Part shown: positions 25,416 to 38,967 of the stretch, one piece after another | How positions within the stretch are numbered: position 1 is the stretch's first letter | Layout of the letters: each line of letters starts with the position of its first letter | Assembly (NCBI RefSeq): GCF_036370855.1 | Contig: NC_088112.1 | Coordinates: 18,964,469-19,028,468, forward strand | Direction: 5' to 3' | Length of the DNA stretch: 64,000 nucleotides | From: Dromaius novaehollandiae | Taxonomy: Eukaryota > Chordata > Aves > Casuariiformes > Dromaiidae | The notes under the pieces: generated by a model | The model's input: the letters and a program-made list of their open reading frames with translations, nothing else | Told to the model about the DNA's origin: nothing | Database searches by the model: none | Position numbers and translations under genes: made by a program

Positions 25416-27286
25416 GCCTCTTAATTCAGAGGACAGCAGAAGAATATTGACAACATCCACAAGGCAGGATGGGATTTCCCACAGCTGCAAATCTTGATGA
25501 AAGTCCAAAGGGAGGGCAAAAAAGCAACTGAATTAGCTCCCCCTTCTCTCTATACATGGTTCTTAGGTCATATTTTCACTGGGAAAGAATACATATTTTG
25601 GAGATGTTTTGGGAACAGGTCAACATCAGAAGTATTTTCTACAGCATAATTGCATTTGAGAGATCTCTGAGCGTTATGACAATAAAGGTCTGGTGTGAGT
25701 CTGCATTTCACCCCTTAACATCAGGCACGCAAGGTAACTAGCTTAAAAACCTTTACCTGAGGCTCACCTCTACTGTGCTTCAAGTTGAAGTGGCCTCAGA
25801 TCTGCTGCTCTTAGCTGACTTTGAGCAGCTCTTCATGCCAGCTCTTAGTCACTATTCTAGAGTGAAGGAAGATGGCAGGGCCAGGACCCCTCTAGTGTCT
25901 TGTATTTTTTCATAAATTTTATTTTTCTGATGTTGTTTCTTCAATTTTCCACTCCCCCTTTCCTTTACTATTCCCCTTTCTTTTAGATTTAGTGCTGGAG
26001 TCAAACTATGGCAAATATTTCTAGGTTAGTCAGGATTTAAAATTTGTATATGAAGTCAAGTGTATGATAAGGTTCCAGTACATTCACCATGATCAAAACT
26101 GCTAAAATGCTATAAGCCTCAGCTGGAGAATTTTAGCTTTGGGGCTACCAGTTTCCTTCATGATGGAGGTTGGATGGAGCCAATATTCTCCCTCCCTTTC
26201 CCACTTTCTTAAATGGATTTGCAACTTCGAAAGCTGTTAGAAATTAGTAGTTCCAGATGGCCCGTCAGCTTCTTGTAATTCAAATATGCAGTTTGAGTGA
26301 CTGAGTCTTACATTTCAAAATATGCTTTAGTATGTATGGAAGGAAAGGCAGAAAAACTTCATTTATAATTACAGTTTATGCTGTAAAGGGTCATTTAAGA
26401 ATTAAATAACACAAGATATTTCATCTGGACTGAAGTTTAATGCATGTGAACACTGTAAACCACAAGCTAGTTCTGCCTTGGGTAATGGTCATTGCTCTTG
26501 TATTTTGAAGCCAGTTGCCAAAGCTAATTTAGTAAACCCTACAAATTCCTGCCCTCAAGTAATTTTCAGAAATTTACAGCACCTACAACACTGACTTTTT
26601 CTTCCTGATATAAAATACTACAGTTACGATGAAATATTGACCAGTCATGACACTGTGGAGCCATTACAGAGAGAAATAGCGGGTCAGGTTGTCAGACTGC
26701 CTTTGAAAGCTCTCATGAAACAGTGCTGCTAGACACAGTTTAGAAACAGTGCTGTTTAACATAAAAGGCAATTTTTACCATAGATGCCTGCAGGTTTGTC
26801 AGGAACAAAATTTCAGAATTTTTCTGCTTACATCTTTGAACTAAGGTCTGAGAAAAATCAGCGAAAATGTACAAAAGATTCACTTCTAATAATATTGTGA
26901 AAGGCTGGACAACAAAAATGAGCCACTATGCTTCCTATAAAGGCAAAGATTGCCCTGCAAAAGGTTGCCTGATGCTGCTGCTATTTAATATTTTCTATCT
27001 TTTGGAGCCAGCTTTACTGTTTTGAACATGATTTGTTCTTTGAAGTGTTCCAGTGAGGATGTGGGACTTCCCACATTTTGATGTTAGGAAGTGCGGTTTG
27101 CTTATGAATTTGAGCTTTTAATACAAGAATTCGGCCCATAAGTCTCTACTCCCCCTTGATCAAAAGACAGATTCATTCAGTAGCAAGCTTCAGGGCAGGG
27201 AGTGGGATTTTTCCTCATCTTGAGAGTAAGAGCTATAGTCCAGAAGAGAATTGTAGCAGTTTTAGCTTTTGGGTGAAAGGGTTAGC

Positions 27287-27301
27287 TTTTTTTTTTTTTT
27301 T
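27287..27301. repeat. Poly(T) tract, 15 bases
   Basis: An uninterrupted run of 15 T. No upstream or downstream sequence suggests a retrotransposed insert on the minus strand. Confidence 0.9.
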
Positions 27302-28131
27302 GCAAGCAGAGAATAAAAGTCTTGGTCCACAATTTGTCTAAAATATTAAAATAACTGCAAGTTTAACATTTTATCTAATATACCCCTTTTAGTTCCACAA
27401 GAAATGTGTGACTAGAAAAATAGTTATTAAGCATCTTTGAGAGCTGGAAAAGAATTTATAAATTAACAGTATCTAATAGCTTTCACGGAGTTTGTATGAT
27501 TTAGATAACGGCAGTAAATTCTACAAGAGAAGCATATTTTGCTTTTGTTTTCTCTAATGCCTTCTCTTCAGCAACTTTGAATTCTAAATGCAGCTCTGAC
27601 TTAAAGTATTGTAAAATTGACATTGCTTAGCAGCATCTTAGGTTAAGTTTGTGCTGAAGTTCAGGTTAGAAATCTCACTATCTGAGCATAGAACATCTGT
27701 TTGTTCTGTGAGAGGATGCTGAACCCTAACAGTATTACAAAGGTTGCTTGAGACATGTTACAGAAGCCTCTTTATGAATCAAGAATTTCTGTTGACTTTA
27801 ACCTCAAAAGGAATTTAGGTGATTTGGGGGCTGGGGGCAGGGAGTGCAGTGCTAGACAATCTTACTACACTGTACTTAAGCAGTCTACTGAAGCTGCAAA
27901 CTTCTCACTGAAAGAACTTAAAACATTTTCTGGTATGCCAGGTATGATCCTATTTTGCCATGATAGACATGGTGCAACCTCAGAAAACATGCCAGGAAAA
28001 TTTAATTGAACTTTGGCATGATAAGTGGTAGAGTACTGCTATGCCAATAGCCTGAATTGTGTTCGTTCTTTGACATGCTGTTCTTCCAGGATTCTGTGAT
28101 TTCCTAGCATGTGCCATCTTCCAAATTTTGT

Positions 28132-28158
28132 AAAGAAGAAAAAAAAAAAGAAAAGAAA
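28132..28158. repeat. A-rich purine tract
   Basis: A run of 11 A flanked by AAG units, all purine. It is a low-complexity tract with no attached element recognised. Confidence 0.85.
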
Positions 28159-31100
28159 CTTTTCCTTTTGAAGAGTGAAGCTCTTAAAGAGCTTGAATCA
28201 TTTCTAGATGGGTCTAATTTATGGAACTAAAGAATTTCTAAAAGAGCTTACTAAAATTTAGTCAGAAGCCTAAGTTGTTGCTTTGTTCTTTAATGCTGGA
28301 TGCTGAATTTTTGCTATGTTTATGTGAAAGTCTAGGAATTTTTCTACTATCTTTTCCTCTTAATGAAACTATGTGTATTAAAAGATATTTCCTTTGTTTA
28401 ATAGGAGGTGCATTCTGAAGAGGCACAGCCAACAGTCCTTACTGCATTTCTTTTTTTCCTTTGAATTCCATATTCCCTGAATAAAATTTTATCAACTTAG
28501 AGACATGATTTTTTTATTGAAAACATTGAAATGAAACATATTTCAGGTTTTACTGTAAAATTTAGAAAGAATATTGCTTTTGTGCAAAACCAACTAAAAC
28601 CTTAAAATGCAGGAATTTCTGCCAAAACTGTCCAGAGAAGCTTTAGAGACCTTCCAGTTTTCTTTTAAGTCAGCTACTTTCAGCCACAGCCTCCTGGGCT
28701 TTCTCAGAAATTAGGTTATCTGAAACTGTTAGAGCAATGACTTATCTCAGGAATGTCGTCTTTTTCTTTTTAATAAGTAAACAATGGTACCTTTTGCCAG
28801 TAAAAAAGTAATGATTTAAAACCTGTATGTCAAAGAGCAATTTCCTGAATAATGGGATGTCCAGAAAAGTGTGCTTTGGTGGTTTCAAATACTGAATCCA
28901 TGTGGAGTCGAGTTTAGTTTCAGCAGCTCTCCTGCAATTTCTTACTTAAACATTTGCTTTTCCCTAAATTCAATTATATATTTGCATACAGCCAAAGCAG
29001 AAGATTTGACCAAATAAGAGTAAATGTGTTTTTTTCACTATTTTCCACCTTTCCATGGCCTTTATTGATTTGCATGTTATTTTATGGTTATGTGCCTGGC
29101 TGTAGGCTGTTACCTTTATTAGCTTTCTTCACAGAGAATATTTTTACAGCTTAAGCCCAAACCTTTCTGAAGAAACTGCAGGTACAGTTTTCATCATATC
29201 AGTATGAATGTGCCCTGCTCATCTGAATAATGTATAGTGAAAAGAACTGTAGCTTGCTCTGTGGAGTCACAGTCTGAAATAGATTGTAATGGTTTTTCCT
29301 TTTTTTATATGGCAGATATTTCACAAATTATATTATCTAAAAGATCATTTTAATAGCTTTTGGCTCATTTTGTATCTAAGTAAAAAATAAGATGGCCAGG
29401 CAGACATGAATGACCCTTTTTTGTTATATGTCTTAGATATTGTATGGTCAAGCTTCTGCAGAAAAATAACATTTTTAAAAGTGAATTGCAATATGCTCAT
29501 ATGTTTGGTCTTAGATGATCTTGGTGACCTTCACAATATCTAATTTATCTATGTGCTTCTTCACAAAATGAGCCTTACATGATCATCTCTATCAAAATGT
29601 GATTTAGTGGGTCATTATGGAATTCATTTTTTTCTGTTAAACTTAAGAAATCAGGAAAAATTATCTCAAAGCCAAGTATTGAATGGCTGATGACACAAAA
29701 CCATATCCATATCTGTATGTATCAGTAGTCTGGGCATTTGTGATCTGTTCTCGGATCACGAATGTAACATACCTGTAACTAAGCCTCTGTCGATTAAGGA
29801 ACATCACGGGAAGAAAAATGCTTAATTACTTTAGGAAACAAAGATATGATTCAATTCAGGAAAGGCAGTATGATGATTGCTTTTCTAATGTGTAGAGGAC
29901 TTTCCAGTAGGGGAACATATTGGGTGTCTGCAGTGTCTCAAGTCATTTTATAATGCAGGAACCACCCCAAAACTAGCAGTGATTCTCCTGGTTCATATGC
30001 AAGATGCTCACTGTAACAATTTTTATATACATATTTACACACATACACATACTGGTGTTCTTACAGGAGGCTAATATATACATTTTGCATACATAATTAG
30101 TGTTAGTTGCAAGTATGAACAGTTTTTCTTTTTCCCCTACTAGCAATTCCCAAAAGATTTGTAAATAATAAAGTAAGTGCATATTCTTGCTGATTAGAAA
30201 ATTTTTGGAATACTGAGGCTGTTCCAGAGTCCTCAGGAAAATCTTCAGGACAAGAATTTGCTGTCTTCTTTCAAGCTATGTCCGCTTCAGTCCCCTGGCA
30301 TGTGAGAATGGCCATGTAACCCCCAAAAAGGGAATGCCTCCCCTATTAAGTGAATTAATAAAGGAATCAAAATCTCTCAACAGCATTTTTTACAGAAAAA
30401 ATAATCTAGTCATCCCAAATACTGATGTTAAATAATATAGTGAGATGTCATCAGCATACTGCTGGAAAAAAAAATGTATTAGGGGAAAGTAAGGCAAGTT
30501 GGCCTGATATTAGCTGAAAATTACTTCAAAGCACAAAGGACTCTCTCTGGCAATAAGGCATGTTGAACAGAACATAAGAATAAAATTTCAGAGGCAAAAT
30601 AAAGCCTTTAACAACTCTTTATAGCTTCATTTTGAATTTACAGACACATTTTGAGATGAGAAGTTAAGTAATATTAAGACTGTAGCTTGACAGATACCAG
30701 GGATTTGAAATCTAAAGCTTGACGTTCTTATAAATCTTTCTATTAAGCTCTTTGACAAGTTCCAGAAATTCAGGCAATTGGATTTGCAGTTATTTATGTG
30801 CTACCTGACAGTAGCTAATAAGTGTCCTACTTCCTCAGACATATATAAAAATGTAAATTGTTTTGAGGCATCTCTATTTGACACATTAGATTTACTGATG
30901 TGTATTTCACTCTTGTACATTTTTGCCAAATTAGCATTTTATGGCCTGGAGGTATTGTACATTGTTTGGTACATCCAGATACGCTTTCTGGATGCAACTC
31001 TACCTAATTATTCATGCTTTCTAACATTGGTCAGAATAATACCAAAGAGCCAAAGGACAAGGGAAAATTGCACCTTGTGGACATGTGAGTAGTTCATGCA

Positions 31101-34040
31101 TTAACTTGAGGTTCCTCATGCTATGAGATATTTAAACAAATGGCAAGCTTCAAGCGCCTGAGTAATCCTGTTTAAATCATGATGCCTTGATAAATACTTA
31201 ATAAAAGCTTTTCACTGAAGTAGAGAGAACCTGAGGTTTTTAAAGTGAAGTACACATTTTTCTTTATGCGTATACTGTAGTCCCTTAATTTCTCTTCTAC
31301 TTGCGGAGTACAGCACAGATGACATTTTTGATTATGAGCCACTGTCTTGTGACAAGGCATGGTAGGCTCTCCCCTGAACACATCATCCTGCAGGGCAGGG
31401 AGGCCCAAAGAGCAAAGATGGGAGAGGAATTCAAGTAATCGCTCAATGAACTTGAATATTGCAGGGTGGCACTGGAACCATGGTAGCAAAGGGATATATT
31501 GTATATTAAATATTCCTTTGGAAATGAGCTTTAAAAAGGGCTTAGCCTTTATAACTTACAGCATCTCATTTCTTTTGCCTCTTGTGCATAGGGCAGAGTT
31601 TCACCCTGGCACTTGGGAATAAGGACTGCAGAGACTCTGAAAATGAGCCTTTTCCAGGACTGAGTGACTGACTTTCAATTTTTATATTGAAATTTTCCAA
31701 TTTACTCCTGGGATTTTCTCAATAGGATTTAGTCATGTAGTTCCTAATATATTACAAAGTTAGCCTCCAAAGTCCTTGGCTGACTTTCGAAACAAGGTTT
31801 TTGAATCAGTAATGACTTCAGTCAGTCAGATACCCCAGTTCCATGTGCATCAAGTATTTTTCTTACCTGGAAAAAACAGGTCAGCTGCTTGTTTTTGCCC
31901 TTGGGGATGTATTCTCTACTCCTAAAAGTCATCTGCATGCCAAAATCAGACAGTAACTGTATCCCATTAAGATGAAAGAGTTTTTCCACAACTGCCTGTT
32001 GTTTGTAGTGTTTTATTCCCCCCCGTTTTCTAGACATGGTGGTTGGAAATGGTCAGTTATGCCTTCATGCTGTGTACAGAAACCTTCTGCAAGCAGAGTT
32101 CATTAAGGGAAGGAAGCCCTTAACTGCAGCCAGTGTGAGAAGCAAGCAAAACCTGGTTTCAGCAGCTGAATCCAGTAACTCCAGTAGGTTCCCCTTAGTG
32201 CTACAATAGTTCATGGTGAGTTTAATGCAATTTACAGAAACTGTGAATGCTTTATTATATCCTTTCTTTAGGGAGAGATGTATTTTGTTTAAAATCAGGC
32301 ATAATTATAGTGCAGACTAATGCCTGTTTCCAACATTGTAGCATAATTTCCTTGGATGAACTAGAATTATTTTTCAGGAAAAACAGCCCCCCACAGTATT
32401 CACTGGTTAAAAACGAACATGCTCCGTTGAAATACATTCTTATACAACATTAATTCATATTTTTTCCTGGTGAGTGAAGTGAGGCAAATACAGAATAAAT
32501 GTAAATAAATTAGTGTTTACCTCCCAGTATAGGTGGGGATATTTTCAGTGCCCATGATCTACTTCAATGAAAGTTGAAATTCAGATGAATATTCAAGGTG
32601 TATTCACATATTCTTGGAGATCAGGACTGTTTGGAGTAGCTGCCATTTCAGGGCTATTTGTTATTCATGTTAAGGCATATCCCTTGTTGGTGTTATCCTA
32701 CTATTTCTTTTACTTACATGAGTAGTCCCTATTGGTCTTGACTGGACTGCTTACAAGTGGGATGTGGACAAAAACCCAAGTAAATCTGCGTTGCAGGACC
32801 TGCCCTGTCTCGGTGATGCTCAACAAGATTTTGATCTCTGGCACATACGCAGGTGACACTCAAAGCAGGATAACTCATATGGTACTTACGTTGGCCAATT
32901 AACTTTGATAAAATTAAAGCAGAATTAAAATTTGAAGAGGAATTTCCATGAGCTAAATGCATTGAAATGGCGCACAAGGAGCGGGGAGACAAGTGAAAGT
33001 AGAAAAGGTAGAACAGGGTAAAGAGGAGAATGAAGAAAATACTGAAAATTCAGTGTTGTTATGATGTTAAAGGGAACCAATTAGTACACAAAATTATATG
33101 AAGAAACAATTTTTTTAGCATTAAGAATGTCTGGGTGGGGGAAAATAATACAAAAGGTAAAAATATAAAGCATTTTTATCATCTACAATTTTGCAACAAA
33201 CTGAATACCCACTCTCAGACCATGAAATTACAATGCTGAGTAAGAGGGGTTAAAGTAAGGAGGCCTCTAATGAATTCCCGGGTGTCACCTCTGGGCGTTG
33301 TGCATGAGCATGGTTTTGCCACATCGCCTTCTGGTTCCCACATTTCTTTGACCACTTAGGGACAGCCTGATGAGGCAAAGTTCTCCATGAAAAAACCCTC
33401 TCATGTAAATTGTACAACGGACATGAGAAGAACAAAGACAGGAAAATAAGAAGCTTTCATCGCTTCAAGACTTATGGTTAAGCTTATCTACTGACTTTAA
33501 ATGTACATTTTCATTAAGTATAATCTTCAGTGGATTTCCAATTAATTTTTTTTTTTGAGTTATAACATTCTTGTATCATTAAAGAGGATAGAAAATCTTT
33601 TTTACAAGGTCTGGGTTTTAAATCTGCCATAATGATTTCTTTTTGCCTATGAATGAACAAATTCAATTTATGATGATTTTTCTATAGTTTCACTAGTTGT
33701 TAGAGTGCAGATTCTAAATTTTTCTTTTTCATTATAACCACAGTGCAGTGGGCAGCAATGGCAAATAGGTTGGTTGGTTATCACCTTTTTTGGTGGGGAA
33801 GGGAAAGAAAGGAGGAGAAAGTCAGAATAGAAAATAGGATTCAAAATTTTGGAGCAGGGCTCATGGGAAAGTTACAGTTGGCACAATTATTGAGTTAATC
33901 TGAAGAAAAAATCTTACAGATTATGGACAATGTTATTGTGTTTATGCAGTGTTAATTTGTTATGACTTGAATGTCTAAATTTAATTATGATGCAGAACAA
34001 TTTGTTTGGCTTTATTAATAGCAGTAATTTGTATAAGAAG

Positions 34041-34105
34041 TGCCTAAACTTGCTCTTATTGAAACTTGAGGCAAAATTCTCCTTGGCTTCAATGCAGGAA
34101 GGGAA
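34041..34105. repeat. Degraded copy of an old amniote repeat (TTGAAxxxx-GGCAAAAxTC-CxTTGxCTTCAATG type)
   Basis: The order of phrases CTTATTGAAACTTGAGGCAA and then AATTCTCCTTGGCTTCAATG matches a phrase common in bird and reptile DNA, in which TTGAAGTCxATGGCAAAACTCCCATTGACTTCAATG occurs in this order. About 55 bases can be followed by eye with roughly one mismatch in five. The family name is not certain to me. Confidence 0.45.
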
Positions 34106-34369
34106 AAGCCATTGTAATGCTATGCATCTGGGCAGCTCAGACTTTTTCTGGGAATTCTTTTATTTCTCTATACAAAGGGATAAAATGTGGGCCAGAGAGG
34201 CTAGGTTGATTATTTAGGCTTAAATGAAAAACCAGTGGAGAAATACCAATTCAGTTGTTTAACTTAGTGGTAATGTTACTTCAAACAATTCAAAGGCAGA
34301 ATAAATTGAATAAAACCAGAATAAATGAAGTTCCTATAGAAATGATTTGTATGATTGTATAATACAGTA

Positions 34370-34960
34370 TTGCGAGCAGCCGTACAGCATTGAAGTTGCT
34401 TTGCAAAGAAGCTCTGCGGGGAAATAAATGTGTATTAAAATAAGACAATGAGAAGTTGACTGAAAACAAAGTGCTGTTTATCTTATGCCATTACAGGCTA
34501 AAGACGGGAACAGTGTCCCAAAGCCTCTTCCCTGTCCTCGCTTCCATACGTGCACTGCATCTCGAGTGTGTTAAACCTGAGGTGTCAGCTCACCTGGAGT
34601 GGAACCGGACAAGCCCTGCCTGGGGAAAACCTCTGTCACAGTGTTTCCTGCCAGGAAACGTGGAGCTTAGGAGCGACTCTTCTGTGATTTATCAGTGACT
34701 CACGTGTTTGAGTAAAGCAAAACACACAAAGCCAAGCCCAGCTCAGCGGAAGGAAACATGGGATGAGCAAGCCTTGCGTGATAGCCCAGGATGTGCCCAT
34801 TGCGCTGAGCACGGGATAAGGTCTCTACTCGGCCCCCTGTAACTGGTGTTATAAGAACTGATCTGGAAACTGCTGACTCTCTCTGTGTTTGTTCACTTGT
34901 TAAACTTCAATAAATGTATTAATCTTAGCTCTTTTGTATACTTCCAGAGGAAATACTTGT
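34370..34960 (+). mobile_element. Possible solo LTR, or 3' end of an unrecognised transcript
   Basis: This stretch differs from its surroundings in having about 16 CpGs in the 490 bases 34370-34860. It closes with a TATA-like TATAAG at 34850-34855 and a poly(A) signal AATAAA at 34909-34914, 54 bases downstream, followed by a T-rich stretch. That order and spacing (TATA box, short R region, AATAAA) is the one found in retroviral long terminal repeats. I could not identify TG/CA termini, a target-site duplication, a primer binding site or any internal proviral sequence. An alternative is a non-coding RNA exon with a normal poly(A) signal. Flanking open frame 34456-34698 (80 codons) has no recognised domain. 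Confidence 0.25.
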
Positions 34961-35680
34961 TTTAACGTTAAACCTTTCCATATAGCTGTCTATCGGGGTG
35001 AGCCTGTATAGACTGTGAAAATACCTTGTCTGCTTCAGGAGCTCAGGAGATCCATTTCAGACTTTAAGGGCTTTGCCATAGCAGAACAGAAGGTTTAGGG
35101 AATAAACAATATAGTGGCAAACCTTGATCAAACAACTGAAGGTCTTTCCTTCAATCAACACGATTTCCCCAATAACAGACCAAAACCAGCTTCACTATGT
35201 TATTTGTCTGTTGCTTGAATTGAGATGGGAGAAAAAAGTTGCTTTACAGCATTGTGGAATTACAATAACGAAGTATTCCCTCACCAGAATGTTATATATT
35301 CTCTGGTCTTGCAATTAATCTTGTAACAGAGCAAACAATGATGTAGAATTAATCAACCACTGTAACAAAAAAAAATTGTGATGGAAAGATGAACCCATAT
35401 GAAAATTAATTTTTTGAGCCACAACTTGAAGCTTAAACAAGTGGAAAACATGGTGCAAATTGTATCTAGCTTCAAGAAAGGGATTTTAATGAGAAATGCA
35501 ATAGCACAGCAATACTAATTGGTTATAGAAACATAATCCCCCTCAGCCCAGTGAGGGAATGTCCTCCCCATTCCTGCATTTCCCCTTCCCTTGTGCAGCA
35601 CACTAGAGAGAAACAACACACCGGGTGGCCAAAGGGCACAAGTTGTATTGCATCGATCACTCGAAGTCAGCCCCAGAGCT
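34961..35680. other. Non-coding DNA, nothing recognised
   Basis: AT-rich, without repeat resemblance or supported open frames. Confidence 0.5.
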
Positions 35681-35689
35681 GAAGTACCA

Positions 35690-35920
35690 GTGCATTTGAG
35701 GGAGTTATCGAGTGGATTTCTGCTCTTGTGCGAATGACTCAGACAGACGCTTTTGTCAAGGGCCGCATAATTATTGAAAATAGAAAGTGATTGAACTTCC
35801 CATGCATGTTCTGTTCCTTACTAGATGTAAGATAAATAGAAAGCACCCTGTGAGCTACCTTCATGTCTGTCACCCACTGTGACATCTGTCAAGTGAGCAG
35901 ATAAAACTTTGTCTCCTCAT
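35690..35920. promoter_or_regulatory. Candidate conserved non-coding element with AP-1 site
   Basis: Balanced composition without simple repeats. A perfect AP-1 consensus TGACTCA lies at 35735-35741 and a GCATAATTATTG homeodomain/POU-like stretch at 35765-35776. Further GATAAA and TGACAT elements follow to about 35910. The look is that of a vertebrate enhancer core, but this is pattern judgement without alignment evidence. Confidence 0.25.
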
Positions 35921-37124
35921 TCAGGCTTTGGTCTGCAGCTGTGGACAGGACAACTGCTGTGAACAGACATGTCACCTCGTGTCCAGACCCTTAAGCCTCA
36001 GTTGCTGGCTGTGACACACTCCATGTGTTTGGGGGTGGTCGGCTGTAAAGATCTGGAGGTGGGAGGGAGGCTTGCACAGCTGAGAAGTTTTCTGTGCTCT
36101 TCATTTCCTTGAACCTTCAGAGAACTCTGGATAACCTTTCCTGAAAATGAGACTGCATACTCAGCTATGTTGCCAGGATTGCTGGCACAACCCTAGAATG
36201 GGGGAGCAGCTGAATTACTCCTTCCACACTTCATGGGTGAAGGGAAATGAAGCCTCCCCTGATGCAGCTGAATTTCATCTTGAATGACAGGAGGTGTGGA
36301 CTGATCCAGGCTATTTCTCATATCCTGCTCAACCAGCGCTTAACTATCCTTACTTCTCTTAGTACTCCCCAGAGTAACTGAAACTGTGCTGAATTTATAG
36401 CAGTGAAATGTTGTCCCTACTTTTCTTTGCAAGACTTGTGGGAATACCATTTTTTTATTTTTCAAGGTTTAAGAGCTTGGTTGACTTCTACAATTATGCA
36501 ATATTGTTTAAGGTAAATTCCTACCTTTTCCATTTGTGAGGCTGAAATGAGTAATTGGGTTAGAGTTCTCTTGTTGCTTGAGTTTTTTACAAGTTAAATA
36601 GTAAAGGTGGTAAATACTTATATGTTTGTGCTGATTAGTAGTATGACTTCTCTTGTTTTCAAGCTTATTTCAGGATTTGCAAAATCTTGTTTTTAAAGGC
36701 TGAAAACAAATCACAAACCTCTTAACATAAAACTGTCTCTTTTTTCTAAGTTTTATATATGTTATATTTTTTGCTTGAATGAATGTTGAGAATGGTACTA
36801 TGAAACAGAATGGTTTTAAAACTCTACAGAAAGAATGAATTACTTTATCATGATAAAATATAATTGACTGGCTTAAATACAGCTTGCTGTAGGCCTTACT
36901 TCCTCAGATAGGATGTGAGTGATTAATGACCTTGTATTTTCTTATGATTCCACTGATATGGCAAAGAAAAGGACTGAAAATGGACCATTGCACAGAGGTG
37001 AAGATAAAAGGCTCAGATGTGCATGAGAGACATAATAGCTGTGAATATACTGAAATTTAACATCCTCATTTGCTTTCATTTTTCAAGTCCTGTAGACTCC
37101 AAACAGTAGCAAATCATTTAGTAG

Positions 37125-37146
37125 ACAACAATAACAACAACAAAAA
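37125..37146. repeat. Imperfect (CAA)n tract
   Basis: About seven CAA-like trinucleotide units with one interruption (CAATAA). Confidence 0.8.
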
Positions 37147-38940
37147 CTTGTACCGAGTGATAGAGCAGACTGTCATCCAACACCTTATTTAAGCTAGTGA
37201 GATTTTGCTGATCTCAAAGGAGGTCCCTCTTGGGCACTGGGAACAGGGATGTAATCAGCTCCATACATCTGTAACTTACTTCTATTTCTCAATACATACT
37301 TGATTTCACTGCATCGTTGCAGCCTTTTTGAGTGATGTTTTATATACACAAGTGAGAAAAATCCGTCATTTACATACCTAAGATGAGGCGAGTCATTACA
37401 AATTCATCTCTAAAAGAATGCGTCATCGTCATGCTATATTCAGGTATTGATTTTTAAATCCAGAATTTTGGAAAAAGGAGATATGGTTAGTCAATACTTT
37501 CTTCCTCCCAGACATTACTTCTTAGTTTAACAGTTACCTAATTTATCAAATAAAGAAATATATTATGGCTGTGGAGGTCATGTTTTCTACAGCTGCTTGC
37601 TTTGATTTAAAAATGTTAAGAAAAATACGAAACAATGTGTTGAAGCCAAACTGAGGCTAGTACTCCAGTTAATGCTGGGTAAAATTGAATGATTACTTCT
37701 TGGGTCTTTCAAGCAATATTCCAGTCTATATGTCTTAAATTTATTGTGATTATTTTTCTATGCTAGCATATATATCGTATGAGCCAGATTCTTACCTTAC
37801 TTAAATCTTCATTACTTCACAAATTTCACAAGGTGGTTCTTCTCAAGTTTCAGTATGTTAAATCCCAGACTAGAAGAGCACTACCTCAACCTAAGATGTG
37901 GTAGTCTGCCTATATTCCGCAAGAATTCAAATGTTCTTTTTCTATTTATTTCACTCTCATTTAGCTTTTGTATGTACTTTGTAAAGATTCTTAGTTTGAG
38001 TTGTACTGCTTAAATACAACAGCAGCAGCATAAGGAAGGCATTTTATTAAGACACAGGAAACCTCTTCTTTAATTGATTATAATTGCAGAAAAATGCACT
38101 CAATTGGATGCAGTTCTTCATAATCAAGCTGCCTCCAGAATCTCTCACCATAAATAACCTGGTCTGCAAGATGCAGTAGCTCATCTTTCTCCCCCACATC
38201 TCTCTCAGGTTGAAGAGCCATACAGTGACATCTGCAGCCAATATCATCATGTTGTGCACTAAGGTAAAAAGTCATAAAGTTGAGAGGAAGCTAAAATTTT
38301 AAGTCACTGTCATATGCTGTGGATCACATTATTTCAGCAGAGTTGCAGAAAAGAATAATGCTAGTGGTACCAGAATGGGGTGAACTGTCTGAAATGGCCT
38401 AACCTGGGTCAGCTGAAGATGGCTATGGTGGTATTTGGAGCTTTTGGGGTTTCAAGGAGCCGATATAGGTCCTTCTAGAGAAATTATAACTTTTCCTTTT
38501 GAGAAACAACTGTTGGGAAAGAACCTACCAGGCTCTTTTTTAATGAGCATGCTTGTGTATTCAGGGCAGACAGAGATTCACAAAACCTTCTTCATCTTTA
38601 TGCTCCATTCTTCAAAAAGAACAGGCTTCTCTGTGTCCATCAGGGAAGGAGTACACTTTATTCATTTTGCAACTGGATCAGCAATTTGGCTAATGCTCCC
38701 ATGCCTTCCCACTAAATGTGCTGGTTAGCCTGCTTAACCCTTATATGTGTCTCTTCCCATTCTCCTCTATCTGGCCCCTAATGTCAGCTTGTCAGATCAA
38801 AAGGGTTTCTTTTCGTTCTTGCTAATTATCACTGACAGGCTTTCAGTCATATGCTACATCATTTTTACTCTGTGGGATGAAAATAAGAAATATCTTGGAA
38901 ACTAAAACCATAATGAGGATGGGATGTAAAGATCGCTCTG

Positions 38941-38967
38941 TCTCTCTCTCTCTCTCTTTCTCTCTCT
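38941..38967. repeat. (TC)n microsatellite
   Basis: Dinucleotide TC repeats, about 27 bases, with a single T-rich interruption at 38957-38959. Confidence 0.93.

Larger units (their letters stand above)
25416..34040. other. Non-coding AT-rich DNA, no gene recognised
   Basis: Stops are dense in all frames. Only short low-complexity tracts stand out. Open frames such as plus-strand 30778-31092 (104 codons) and minus-strand 31172-31489 (105 codons) show no family features. Near 32560-32580 the phrase ACTTCAATGAAAGTTGAAAT faintly resembles the CTTCAATGGGAGTTGA phrase of sauropsid repeats, too weak to call. Confidence 0.55.

Noticed and set aside
27823..27842. G-rich run (GGGGGCTGGGGGCAGGG), possible G-quadruplex
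   Set aside because: Only three clear G runs on the strand, so a standard four-run quadruplex is not supported.
28088..28100. ATTCTGTGAT, resembling the CR1 3' terminal repeat unit
   Set aside because: A single unit only, without repeats or CR1 sequence before it.
29507..29560. GATGATCTTGGTGACCTTCA, similar to the end of avian CR1 elements (GATGATCTTGGAGGTC)
   Set aside because: The similarity stops after about 20 bases, with no CR1 body upstream and no ATTCTATG-type 3' repeats downstream.
31822..32037. Minus-strand open frame with an RSRE-x-x-P stretch that faintly recalls the C-terminal end of soluble guanylate cyclase alpha catalytic domains, followed by a GTAAGA donor
   Set aside because: Only a handful of residues agree, none of the catalytic-domain residues that should precede it are present, and a match this short is expected by chance.
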